From Candidatus Bathyarchaeota archaeon (GTDB lineage Archaea > Thermoproteota > Bathyarchaeia > 40CM-2-53-6 > RBG-13-38-9), in assembly GCA_007050885.1 (NCBI GenBank), contig SMYQ01000064.1, forward strand, positions 1 through 15,368: 15,368 nt of DNA, in the 5' to 3' direction. Of this stretch, positions 6,500 to 14,489 are shown in pieces. The notes under the pieces were generated by a model. It saw nothing but the letters and a program-made list of their open reading frames with translations. It searched no databases and was not told where the DNA came from. Position numbers and translations under genes: made by a program. How positions within the stretch are numbered: the first letter of the stretch is position 1; each line of letters starts with the position of its first letter.

Positions 6500-6514
6500 T
6501 AACACGCAATATGA

Positions 6515-6560
6515 TTATTACAAATATAGGTAATAACAATTAGACCTCATTTGTATAAAT
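6515..6560 (+). promoter_or_regulatory. Promoter of the first CooC-like gene with upstream inverted repeat
   Basis: TATAAAT (6554-6560) is a good archaeal TATA box. It predicts transcription from about 6582, just before the first CooC-like gene. Directly upstream, TTATTAC (6515-6521) and GTAATAA (6530-6536) form a perfect 7-bp inverted repeat around 8 nt. Because it sits upstream of the TATA, it could be an activator site or a hairpin ending the ATP-grasp transcript. No T-tract follows, which argues against the latter. Confidence 0.45.
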
Positions 6561-6609
6561 AAAGGAGATTACATCAAACAATTTTCAAGATGGAGATATG
6601 TGTCTCGCT

Positions 6610-7347
6610 ATGAGAAGAATTGTCACAATTGGTAGAGGTGGATCAGGTAAAACAAGTTTCATTGCATTACTGACTAAATACTTTATTGAAAAAAACAATA
6701 CACCCCTTCTTCTTGTTGATGCCGACCCTGATCAAAACCTAAGTGAAATGGTAGGAGTAGAACTTAAAAAAACGATTTCTGAAATCCTATATGAGTTTAA
6801 AGAAAAAGGTGGTAGCGTTTCAGGCACATCACCATTAGAGAGACTTGAACCTCGAATTATCGAGAATCTTCATGAAACTGATTTCTTCGATCTAATAGCT
6901 ATTGGAACAAAATGGAAGGAGGGCTGCTACTGTCTACCAAATGATCTCTTAAAAAAAATACTTTTGACATTATCTAAAAACTATCAGAATGTTTTGATAG
7001 ATTCCCCTGCTGGCTTAGAGCATTTAAACAGAAGAATATCGTCAGAGGTAGAATATATTTTTGAGATTCTAAATCCTTCAAAGAAAGCTTTTGATCATGT
7101 GATAAGAGCTCAACGAATAATGCAAGAGGTTAAAATCAAATTTGAACACCTCTATCTAGTAGGTGGATATAATTTTCCTGAAAATCTGAAGAGTAAGGCA
7201 GAAGATACTGGTTTTCAATATTTAGGGAACATAGAACATGACAAAAATATAGAATCATATGTTATCGACGGTAAATCATTACTTGATTTACCATCCGATT
7301 CACCTTCATATATCTCTATTAAAAAAATGTTAGAGAATATCTTGTGA
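6610..7347 (+). CDS. CooC-like P-loop ATPase with deviant Walker A, upstream of cdhA
   Basis: From ATG 6610 the protein has 245 residues of the MinD/CooC SIMIBI class. It has Walker A IGRGGSGKT (7-15), LLLVDADPDQNLSE (33-46), a Cys106-x-Cys108 pair (GCYC) and DSPAGLEHL (131-139). CooC ATPases insert nickel into the CODH C-cluster, and AcsF relatives into the acetyl-CoA synthase A-cluster. The CxC pair binds metal across a dimer. Here the signature lysine of GKGGxGKT is Arg (GRGGSGKT), and the usual DMEAG is DSPAG, so dimer-dependent ATP hydrolysis may differ from normal CooC. ATG 6598 in the same frame would add four residues but lies only 2 nt after GGAG (6592-6595), so I prefer 6610. It precedes cdhA by 148 bp, with a separate promoter between them. 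Confidence 0.8.
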   Translation: MRRIVTIGRGGSGKTSFIALLTKYFIEKNNTPLLLVDADPDQNLSEMVGVELKKTISEILYEFKEKGGSVSGTSPLERLEPRIIENLHETDFFDLIAIGTKWKEGCYCLPNDLLKKILLTLSKNYQNVLIDSPAGLEHLNRRISSEVEYIFEILNPSKKAFDHVIRAQRIMQEVKIKFEHLYLVGGYNFPENLKSKAEDTGFQYLGNIEHDKNIESYVIDGKSLLDLPSDSPSYISIKKMLENIL

Positions 7348-7395
7348 TCTCTTAGAAATTCATTTGCAGCTGTATTAACGTCCACCAAATTTAAT

Positions 7396-7411
7396 TAGGT
7401 AGGTAGGTAGG
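7396..7411. repeat. TAGG x4 tetranucleotide repeat upstream of cdhA
   Basis: Four exact copies of TAGG lie 85-100 bp before the cdhA start and about 40 bp upstream of its likely TATA element. Such tracts can change length by slippage and could alter promoter spacing. TTAGGT at its left edge (7395-7400) is also complementary to ACCTAA at 7465-7470. Confidence 0.7.
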
Positions 7412-7451
7412 TTCGAAAATCGTCACATACAAGGATTTTTAAGCACAATAG

Positions 7452-7495
7452 AATAAATATACTGACCTAACGTTTCTTGGGTGTGAAATACCCAA
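7452..7495 (+). promoter_or_regulatory. cdhA promoter with inverted repeat touching the start codon
   Basis: AATAAATATA (7452-7461) is the nearest TATA-like element, and ATTTTTAAG (7435-7443) is an alternative. TTGGGT (7477-7482) and ACCCAA (7490-7495) form a perfect 6-bp inverted repeat around 7 nt, ending on the base before the TTG start. The predicted transcription start (about 7482) falls inside it, suiting a repressor site. If transcription starts earlier, the mRNA hairpin would bury the GGGTG ribosome-site candidate (7479-7483). Confidence 0.45.
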
Positions 7496-9841
7496 TTGAA
7501 AAAAAGAAATATTGAACTTGATATAAAGGAAATGAAGACCAGCTTCGGCCTTATGAAGGATATCAAATTATCAGTAGGTGGAGTTTCCGAAAAAACAGCT
7601 GACCAACAACTTGGACCAACTCCCTTCCCTTCATCTACGGATCTAAGGGAGTGGGATATGAAGCTCTTAGAACGTTACAAGCCTTTCTACATGCCATTTT
7701 GTGATTTATGCTGTTTATGCACATTCGGAAAATGTGACCTATCAGATGGTAAGAGAGGCGCGTGTGGTCTAAATATGGAGGCCCAACAATCAAGAATTGT
7801 CCTTATTGCTTGCTGTATCGGTGCCGCAACTCATACCGCACATGGACGCCATTTAGTAGAAGATCTAATTAAGAAATTTGGACGAAAAAGTACTCTAAAT
7901 GTCGGAACTAATGTCGATATTCTCGCACCTGTTACTCAACTTGTCACTGGAATCAAACCTAGACATCTAGGCGATATCGAAGAAATACTAGATTATGTAG
8001 AAAGTGAAATAACTCAACTACTATCATCAACACACACTGGTCAAGAAGGAAGCAACATAGATTTCGAATCCAAAGTATTCCATGCAGGAACAATGGATCA
8101 TATCGCATTAGAAATTGCTGATCTGGCACAAATCTCAACATTTGGTTTCCCGAAGAGTGACCCTGAAGCAGCCCTTGTTGACACAGGATTGGGAGTTGTA
8201 GACTCATCAAAACCCGTAATAATGGTAGTTGGCCACAACGTTCCACCTGCAATTGGAATTATGGACTACATGACTGAGAAAGACCTGGCTGGCCAATTAG
8301 AGGTGTGTGGACTCTGCTGTACTGCCCATGACATAACTAGATACGATCCTAAAGCCAAGATAGTTGGACCAATTTCATGGCAACTGCGATTCATCCGAAG
8401 CGGGATACCAGATGTGATAGTAGTAGATGAGCAATGTATTAGAGCTGATGCATTTGAAGAGGCTAAGAAGATCAAAGCACCAGTCATAGCATCAAGCTCA
8501 AAGAATTGTCTTGGACTCAAAGATAGAACAAAAGATCCCACAGATGAGATTGTAGCGGACTTGATTCAAGGTAAAACGCTTGGCGTATTGATTCTTGATC
8601 CAGATAAAGTTGGGGAAGTCGCAGTAAGGACTTCATTAGGTATTGCCCCAAAAAGAAAGAAATTCAAAAATCTTCCTGAATTAGATGAGTTAATTCTAGA
8701 AGCAAAACGTTGCACCAAATGTAGTGAATGTAGAAGATCTTGTCCCAACGATATGCTTATTCCAGAGGCTATTGACGCTGCAGCTGGAGGAGATTTGAGC
8801 TTACTAAATGATTTGTACGATGTTTGTGTTGGTTGCGGTCGATGTGAAGAAGCTTGTCCTAATCATTTGGACGTTCACAGCTTTATTGTAAAGGCTGCCG
8901 ATCAAAAAATCAAAAATGAAATATTCAAGACACGTTCAGGTCGGGGAGCAATTCAAGATGTTGAAATAAGGAAAGTTGGAGGCCCGATTGTCCTTGGTGA
9001 GATACCAGGAGTCATTGCTCATGTTGGATGCGCAAATTATCCTCAAGGTGGCGAAGAAGTCGCTGAAATGATTGAAGAATTCGCAAAACGACGTTACATC
9101 ATATTAACTTCTGGATGCGCTGCTATGTCCGCGGGCATGCATAAAAATGAAGACGGTAAAACACTGTACGAATCCTTCCCTGGAGATTTTGATGCCGGAT
9201 GTGTTCTTAACGTTGGATCATGCGTCTCGAATTCACATATTGCTGGAGCAGCAATAAAGATTGCTAGCATCTTTGCAAAAAGAAACCTAAATGCAAACTA
9301 CGAAGAAATCGCCGATTATATTCTAAATAGAGTTGGTGCTGTAGGAATATCTTGGGGAGCAATGTCACAGAAAGCCGCATCGATTGCTAGTGGATTCTGG
9401 CGATTAGGCATCCCTGTTATTGTTGGACCACATGGCTCGAAATATAGACGCATGCTACTTGGAAGAAAAGATCGAGACAGCGACTGGGAGGTATATGATG
9501 CTCGAACTGGGGAGCGTGACTATGTTGGCCCTTCACCAGAACATCTGTTTTATGCTGCGGAAACCAAAGAAGAAGCAATGGTGATGATGGCGAAACTTTG
9601 TATGAGACCAAACGACACAACAAGAGGCAGAGCAATGAAACTCAATCACTACATTGATCTACACAAAAAATACTATGGCAGAATGCCTGACGATATTCAT
9701 TTGTATGTAAGGCGTCTATCAGATGTACCCATCACCATGAAAGATGAAATTATCAGGATTCTAGATCAAAAAGAATGGAAAGAGAAGAATATACCCGATC
9801 CAACTATACTCCCAAGAATGATCAGAAAGAAGGAAAAATAA
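7496..9841 (+). CDS. cdhA: ACDS/CODH complex alpha subunit (carbon monoxide dehydrogenase)
   Basis: The protein has 781 residues, close to the roughly 800 usual for CdhA. It catalyses CO2 + 2 e- to CO + H2O at the Ni-Fe-S C-cluster. The N-terminal cluster region FCDLCCLCTFGKC (68-80) with Cys90 binds the B and D clusters. Likely C-cluster ligands are His247 (VVGHNVPP), Cys274/275 (CGLCCTAHD), Cys314, Cys512, Cys541 and Cys576. The archaeal-specific insert carries two ferredoxin motifs, CTKCSECRRSC (406-416) and CVGCGRCEEAC (444-454). All expected Cys are present. The TTG at 7496 is the most upstream start, with weak GGGTG 12 nt before it. ATG 7532 (12 residues shorter) has AAAGGA only 1 nt upstream. 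The stop abuts the cdhB GTG with no gap. It acts as an alpha2epsilon2 unit with CdhB in the cytoplasm. Confidence 0.97.
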   Translation: MKKRNIELDIKEMKTSFGLMKDIKLSVGGVSEKTADQQLGPTPFPSSTDLREWDMKLLERYKPFYMPFCDLCCLCTFGKCDLSDGKRGACGLNMEAQQSRIVLIACCIGAATHTAHGRHLVEDLIKKFGRKSTLNVGTNVDILAPVTQLVTGIKPRHLGDIEEILDYVESEITQLLSSTHTGQEGSNIDFESKVFHAGTMDHIALEIADLAQISTFGFPKSDPEAALVDTGLGVVDSSKPVIMVVGHNVPPAIGIMDYMTEKDLAGQLEVCGLCCTAHDITRYDPKAKIVGPISWQLRFIRSGIPDVIVVDEQCIRADAFEEAKKIKAPVIASSSKNCLGLKDRTKDPTDEIVADLIQGKTLGVLILDPDKVGEVAVRTSLGIAPKRKKFKNLPELDELILEAKRCTKCSECRRSCPNDMLIPEAIDAAAGGDLSLLNDLYDVCVGCGRCEEACPNHLDVHSFIVKAADQKIKNEIFKTRSGRGAIQDVEIRKVGGPIVLGEIPGVIAHVGCANYPQGGEEVAEMIEEFAKRRYIILTSGCAAMSAGMHKNEDGKTLYESFPGDFDAGCVLNVGSCVSNSHIAGAAIKIASIFAKRNLNANYEEIADYILNRVGAVGISWGAMSQKAASIASGFWRLGIPVIVGPHGSKYRRMLLGRKDRDSDWEVYDARTGERDYVGPSPEHLFYAAETKEEAMVMMAKLCMRPNDTTRGRAMKLNHYIDLHKKYYGRMPDDIHLYVRRLSDVPITMKDEIIRILDQKEWKEKNIPDPTILPRMIRKKEK

Positions 9842-10381
9842 GTGAGCACTACTCCCTGGCAAAAAGCAGAAGTACCAGGACCTAAGAGAGGATTACCCCT
9901 TCATAGATCTGAAACCCTAATTTCATTATTGAATAACTCAAAAAATCCTTTACTTATCATAGGTCATAAAGCCGCCGAAATAGATCTTGGAAGCAGAAAA
10001 TTCATAGACTATTTGATCGAGCTAGCTCGTGGAAGAACGATCCCAGTAGTGGCCACGGCACATACAATCAAGGAATTAACAAACAGAGGATTCCAAAACG
10101 CTTCATCAATGCCATTGATGGATATTGCGAATAGACTTAGAGACACTGAATGGAGAGGTCTAGATGGAACAGGAGCTTATGATCTAGTTCTTTTTGCAGG
10201 ATTTCCATATTACATGGAATGGTTGGTATTTTCTGGCTTAAAACATATGTCTTCAAAGTTAAAGACAATAAGTCTTGACGGACAATATCAACCAAATGCT
10301 TCATGGTCTATCCAAAATGTATCACCATCAGAATTAAAGGAATTTTTCGTAAACTTACTAGAAAAAATGGGAGAAATGTGA
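9842..10381 (+). CDS. cdhB: ACDS complex epsilon subunit
   Basis: The protein has 179 residues, about the normal size for CdhB. This small Rossmann-like (DHS-fold) subunit binds the CdhA dimer and may help electron transfer to flavin or ferredoxin. Visible family landmarks are NPLLIIGHKA (35-44), YDLVLFAGFPYYMEW (113-127) and ISLDGQYQPNAS (143-154). No Cys motif or cofactor loop is expected or seen. It starts with GTG immediately after the cdhA TAA, with AGGA at 9831-9834 inside the cdhA end as ribosome site, so the two are almost surely translationally coupled. Its stop is one base from the cdhC ATG. Presence of this subunit is a marker of archaeal rather than bacterial CODH/ACS. Confidence 0.93.
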   Translation: MSTTPWQKAEVPGPKRGLPLHRSETLISLLNNSKNPLLIIGHKAAEIDLGSRKFIDYLIELARGRTIPVVATAHTIKELTNRGFQNASSMPLMDIANRLRDTEWRGLDGTGAYDLVLFAGFPYYMEWLVFSGLKHMSSKLKTISLDGQYQPNASWSIQNVSPSELKEFFVNLLEKMGEM

Positions 10382-10382
10382 C

Positions 10383-11768
10383 ATGTCAATGTTTGAAGAC
10401 ATACCCGTTGAAGTCGGAGTTGTATATGAAGGAGAGCGAATTAGAAAATCAGATTTACATGCTGAACTCGGAGGACCAAATGTAGAAAAAAAATTCGAAC
10501 TAGTACGTGTCAAGAATAATAATGAAATCAAAGATCAAGAAATTAAAATTGTCGGCCCTGACATTTTAGAGATAGAAGAAGGAAGCAGCATTCCATTTGG
10601 TATCTTGATAGAAGTCGCTGGAAAACAATTAGAAGAAGAATTGGAGGGAGTAATTGAACGACGAATTCACGAATATACAAATTACATAGAGGGCTTTATG
10701 CATCTAAATCAGCGATACGACATATGGTGTAGAGTAAGCAAAAAATCAGTAAAAAAAGGTCTTGAATCATTTGAAATAATTGGAAAAGTTCTACTACGCC
10801 TTTTCAAGAACGAATTACCTTTCATAGACTCAATGCAAATAACTTTTCTCACTGATAAAAATAAAGTGGCTGAAATCTGGGAAGATGCAGTAAAAATATA
10901 CGAGGCCAGAGATGCAAGAGCAAGAAAACTTACTGACAACGATGTAACCGAATTCTATGGTTGTGATCTATGCCAATCATTTGCTCCAACACACGTTTGT
11001 ACGATAACACCTCAAAGATATGCTAATTGTGGAGCAATTAGCTGGTTTGATGGTAGGGCTGCATCAAAGATTGATCCCAAAGGACCAATTTACAAGATCG
11101 AAAAAGGAGAATGTATAGATCCAGTCAAAGGAGAATATTCCGGAATTAATGAGAATGCTAAGAAAAAATCTTTAGGTGAAATAAATAAGGTATGGCTGTA
11201 TACTGCTTTTGGATATCCTCACACCTCATGCGGATGCTTTGAAGCAATAGCATTCTATGTTCCAGAAGCTGATGGTCTTGGAATCGTCCATAGAGACTTT
11301 AAGGAAAGAACTGTCAATGGACTACCATTCTCTACTATGGCTGATTCTGCAGCCGGGGGAAGACAGGTAGATGGTTTTCACGGTCTTTCCATTGAGTATA
11401 TGCGTTCTCCTAAATTTTTGCAGGTTGATGGTGGATGGGATAGAGTGGTATGGATACCGAAGTCGGTAAAGGAGCGGTTGAAAGATTTCATTCCAAGCGA
11501 AATAATCAATAAATTACCAACCGAAGATGATGTAAAAAACCTTGATGAACTTAAAGAATTTTTAAAGTCAAACCAACATCCAGTTGTTGGACGCTGGAAA
11601 GAAGCCCCCTCTGAGATAGAGATACCGCCAGGAGAAGAATTATCGATAGAAGCACCTATGCCTGGTTTAGGCATTCCTACAACTGGTGGCGGATTCAAGA
11701 TCATTTTGAAGGGTGCGAAGATACAAGCAAAAAAGGTCATAATCAAAGCTCCGAAAAAAGGCAGATGA
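10383..11768 (+). CDS. cdhC: ACDS complex beta subunit (acetyl-CoA synthase, A-cluster)
   Basis: The protein has 461 residues, typical of archaeal CdhC, which lacks the N-terminal CODH-contact domain of bacterial AcsB. It condenses CO, a methyl group from the corrinoid protein and CoA into acetyl-CoA. The A-cluster ligands are present: FYGCDLCQSFAPTHVC (191-206; Cys194, Cys197, Cys206), Cys216 in YANCGAISWFDGR (213-225), and the nickel-binding Cys283-Gly-Cys285 in GYPHTSCGCFEA (277-288). The C-terminal part (about 400-461) is acidic then very Lys-rich, with MPGLGIPTTGGGFKIILKGA. ATG 10383 follows the cdhB stop by 1 nt, with GGGAG (10369-10373) at good spacing. An 8-nt gap leads to cdhD, consistent with one transcript. 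Confidence 0.97.
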   Translation: MSMFEDIPVEVGVVYEGERIRKSDLHAELGGPNVEKKFELVRVKNNNEIKDQEIKIVGPDILEIEEGSSIPFGILIEVAGKQLEEELEGVIERRIHEYTNYIEGFMHLNQRYDIWCRVSKKSVKKGLESFEIIGKVLLRLFKNELPFIDSMQITFLTDKNKVAEIWEDAVKIYEARDARARKLTDNDVTEFYGCDLCQSFAPTHVCTITPQRYANCGAISWFDGRAASKIDPKGPIYKIEKGECIDPVKGEYSGINENAKKKSLGEINKVWLYTAFGYPHTSCGCFEAIAFYVPEADGLGIVHRDFKERTVNGLPFSTMADSAAGGRQVDGFHGLSIEYMRSPKFLQVDGGWDRVVWIPKSVKERLKDFIPSEIINKLPTEDDVKNLDELKEFLKSNQHPVVGRWKEAPSEIEIPPGEELSIEAPMPGLGIPTTGGGFKIILKGAKIQAKKVIIKAPKKGR

Positions 11769-11776
11769 TCTAGAAC

Positions 11777-12982
11777 ATGACTGAAACTAAGAAAGAAAAC
11801 AAACTGAAGTTAGAACTAGGTTCTGATCTTTTAGAGTCGTTAAGTAAGTTTCAAGAACTTGAACTTACTGATGTAGAGTTGGAAATTGGTGAACTAGAGC
11901 TCTGGATTCAACCTGGAGCTACAACGGTAAAGATCCCAACCAAAACTCCATCTAAACCTACTAAAATCCTTGAAACTGAGTTCAAAACCCCAATACTGAA
12001 TTATCCAGCTCAAGTTCTAGAAGTAACTCTTGGAGCGACTAAAAGTCAAGGTGGAACAAGATCAACATCACTAAAAATCGGAGGAGAAAAGACTCTACCT
12101 TTCTATCGTTTCGAATCTAAAATGCCCAATCCTCCGGTAATCTCATTCGATGTATTCGACATGAAAATACCTTTGGCCAAACCAGTAAAAACTGAACTAA
12201 GTGATGTTCTTGAGGATCCCTCTGCTTGGGCCAAATTATCTGTCGACAAGTTTGGAGCTCAAATGGTCAATCTACACCTTGTTAGTACTGATCCTTTAAT
12301 TAAAGACACAACACCGCAACAAGCAGCAAAAACAGTTGAAGACGTTTTGCAGGCCGTAGATGTCCCTTTAGCTGTTGGGGGTTGCGGGGCTGCAGAAAAA
12401 GATCTAAAAGTGTTTGAAAAAGTTGCAGAAGTCGCTCAAGGAGAGAGAATACTCATTAATTCTGTTACATTAGACATGAATGTTGAGAAGACTGCAGAGA
12501 TTGTAAAAAAATATGGTCACATAGTCATCGCATTCACATCAATGAATCTTGAAGATGCTAAAGAACTTAATCGCAAACTTTTTGCATTACTGCCGAGAGA
12601 CAGAATTGTAATTGACACAACAACTGCCGCATTGGGATATGGATTAGATTATGCATTTACTGTAATGGAACGCGCTCGAATAGCAGGTCTTATGGGTGAT
12701 GACCAATTACAAAATCCTCTCTCTTCCGGTACGACCAATGCATGGGCTGCAAGAGAAGCTTGGATGAAAATGCCTGAAGAGTGGGGGCCAAGAGAGTTAC
12801 GAGGTCCAATTTGGGAAACGGTTACAGCACTTACTCTTATGCTTGCAGGTGTAAATTATTTTATGATGATGCACCCTTCCGCAGTTAAAACAGTAAGAGA
12901 AACTATAGAAAACTTGACAAACACAATTGAAACTTCTGACACTGATAATTATGGAAACTGGATTTCAATTAACACCCAATAA
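11777..12982 (+). CDS. cdhD: ACDS corrinoid/iron-sulfur protein delta subunit
   Basis: The protein has 401 residues, slightly shorter than methanogen CdhD. It is the TIM-barrel small subunit that pairs with CdhE to hold the cobamide and pass the methyl group between H4MPT and the A-cluster. After a variable, charged N-terminus (1-100) the barrel runs from about 120 to 375. It includes VPLAVGGCGAAEKD (196-209), IDTTTAALGYGLDYAFTVME (279-298), RIAGLMGDDQLQNP (301-314) and MMHPSAVKTV (364-373), all family landmarks. It has no Fe-S Cys motif, as expected. The ATG lies 8 nt after cdhC with only a weak TGATC ribosome-site match, so it probably relies on coupling. The 24-nt gap to cdhE keeps it in the operon. 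Confidence 0.95.
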   Translation: MTETKKENKLKLELGSDLLESLSKFQELELTDVELEIGELELWIQPGATTVKIPTKTPSKPTKILETEFKTPILNYPAQVLEVTLGATKSQGGTRSTSLKIGGEKTLPFYRFESKMPNPPVISFDVFDMKIPLAKPVKTELSDVLEDPSAWAKLSVDKFGAQMVNLHLVSTDPLIKDTTPQQAAKTVEDVLQAVDVPLAVGGCGAAEKDLKVFEKVAEVAQGERILINSVTLDMNVEKTAEIVKKYGHIVIAFTSMNLEDAKELNRKLFALLPRDRIVIDTTTAALGYGLDYAFTVMERARIAGLMGDDQLQNPLSSGTTNAWAAREAWMKMPEEWGPRELRGPIWETVTALTLMLAGVNYFMMMHPSAVKTVRETIENLTNTIETSDTDNYGNWISINTQ

Positions 12983-13006
12983 ATTCTAGTAAGGTAGAAA
13001 TTCATT

Positions 13007-14437
13007 ATGTCGAAAAACGAGAAAAAAAAGGCCGGAATCAAGGAGATAAGTCCACTCGACATCTACAATCTTCTTCCAAGAACTAACTGTAAGTTATGCG
13101 GCGAAGAAAATTGTATGGCCTTCTCAACAAAGGTAGTCAATCGCGAACTAGAACTTGAAAAATGTTCTCCATTATTAGAAGAGAAATACAAGAACAACTT
13201 TCAGACACTCTGGGATTTGCTAAAGCCTCCGGTTAAGACAGTCAAGATTGGCAGTGATAGATCAACATTGAATATTGGCGGAGAATTTGTGATGTACCGC
13301 CATGAGTTCACATATTATAATCCAACAGCAATAGCCATCGATGTCACAGATGATATGGAAAAACAAGATTTGATTCAAAGATCTAAATTGATACAAGATT
13401 TTACTTACAATTACATTGGACGAAAACTGAAACTTGATCTGATAGCAGTAAGATCTGTTACAGATCAACCAGACAAATTTGCTGAAACAATCAGTAATGT
13501 TACTGAAAATACAAACACGCCTCTAATACTATGTTCTCACAATCCAGAGGTCGTAAAGGCAGGTCTAGAGAAAGCTATCGGTAGGAGACCTTTGATTTAT
13601 ACGGCGACAAATGAAAATTGGTTAAAGATGGCTGATCTCGCGCTTGATTATGATTCTCCTTTGACCGTATGTGCTCCAAATAATCTTAGACTTCTTCGTT
13701 CACTTACTAAAACGTTAATAGAATATGGTGTGGAAGATCTTGTCCTTGATCCTGGAACAATTTCTGGTAAAGTGTTGCATAAAACAATAGATAACTTTAC
13801 AATGCTTCGACGACTTTCCTGCAAGGAAAATGATGAACTATCAGGTTTCCCATTATTAGGAGCTCCAATATCTGTATGGACCACAAATGGCGAGTCTGAA
13901 GAAACAATGAAATGGAAAGAAACTTGTCTTGCGTCAATGCTGATTACAAGATATGCAGATATCCTGATAATGCATAGTCTTGATGGCTGGGTATTATTAC
14001 CAACTCTTATTCTCCGCGATAACCTATATACTGATCCTAGGAAACCAGTGGCCGTTGAAGCTGGTCTGAAAAGTTTTGGAAACCCCGATGAAAATTCGCC
14101 AGTCCTGATGACAACTAATTTCGCGCTTACATATTACACAGTAGCATCCGACATAGAAAAAATCGATTCCCATTTAATAGTGATTGATAGTGAAGGAAAT
14201 TCAGTTGAAAGCTCTGTCGCCGGACGAAAATTGACAGCCGACAAGGTTAAGGAAGCAATAGACAACACAGGAATTTCTGAAAAAGTCAAACATAAAAAGT
14301 TGGTAATACCTGGAAGAGCATCGAGAATAAGTGGAGAAATTGAAGAAGCAACTGGATGGGATGTCCTTGTTGGACCTTTGGACTCCTCAGGAATAGCTGG
14401 ATATCTTAAAGATAAGTGGTCAACAGATAAAAACTGA
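13007..14437 (+). CDS. cdhE: ACDS corrinoid/iron-sulfur protein gamma subunit
   Basis: The protein has 476 residues, matching CdhE. The N-terminus carries the single 4Fe-4S motif NCKLCGEENC (27-36; Cys28, Cys31, Cys36) with Cys53, a cluster that reductively reactivates the corrinoid. A TIM barrel follows, roughly 95-320. The C-terminal cobamide-binding domain ends with VIPGRASRISGEIEE (435-449) and GPLDSSGIAGYLK (457-469). Together with CdhD it is methylated from methyl-H4MPT and delivers the methyl group to CdhC. A short AAGGT (12991-12995) serves as ribosome site before ATG 13007. It is followed after 52 nt by the canonical CooC gene. In methanogen operons a cooC-like gene is usually between cdhB and cdhC; here it comes after cdhE. 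Confidence 0.96.
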   Translation: MSKNEKKKAGIKEISPLDIYNLLPRTNCKLCGEENCMAFSTKVVNRELELEKCSPLLEEKYKNNFQTLWDLLKPPVKTVKIGSDRSTLNIGGEFVMYRHEFTYYNPTAIAIDVTDDMEKQDLIQRSKLIQDFTYNYIGRKLKLDLIAVRSVTDQPDKFAETISNVTENTNTPLILCSHNPEVVKAGLEKAIGRRPLIYTATNENWLKMADLALDYDSPLTVCAPNNLRLLRSLTKTLIEYGVEDLVLDPGTISGKVLHKTIDNFTMLRRLSCKENDELSGFPLLGAPISVWTTNGESEETMKWKETCLASMLITRYADILIMHSLDGWVLLPTLILRDNLYTDPRKPVAVEAGLKSFGNPDENSPVLMTTNFALTYYTVASDIEKIDSHLIVIDSEGNSVESSVAGRKLTADKVKEAIDNTGISEKVKHKKLVIPGRASRISGEIEEATGWDVLVGPLDSSGIAGYLKDKWSTDKN

Positions 14438-14489
14438 GCAAGGGAATAATGAGATATAAACACTAAAAGTCCATCTCGATGAGTTAATA

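Noticed and set aside
7348..7495. CRISPR-like repeat reading of the TAGG tract
   Set aside because: The unit is 4 bp with no spacers; it is a simple microsatellite.
10303..10485. A 60-codon plus-strand frame across the cdhB/cdhC junction
   Set aside because: It runs out of frame through both genes, and the cdhB stop and cdhC start are well supported by alignment to known subunits.
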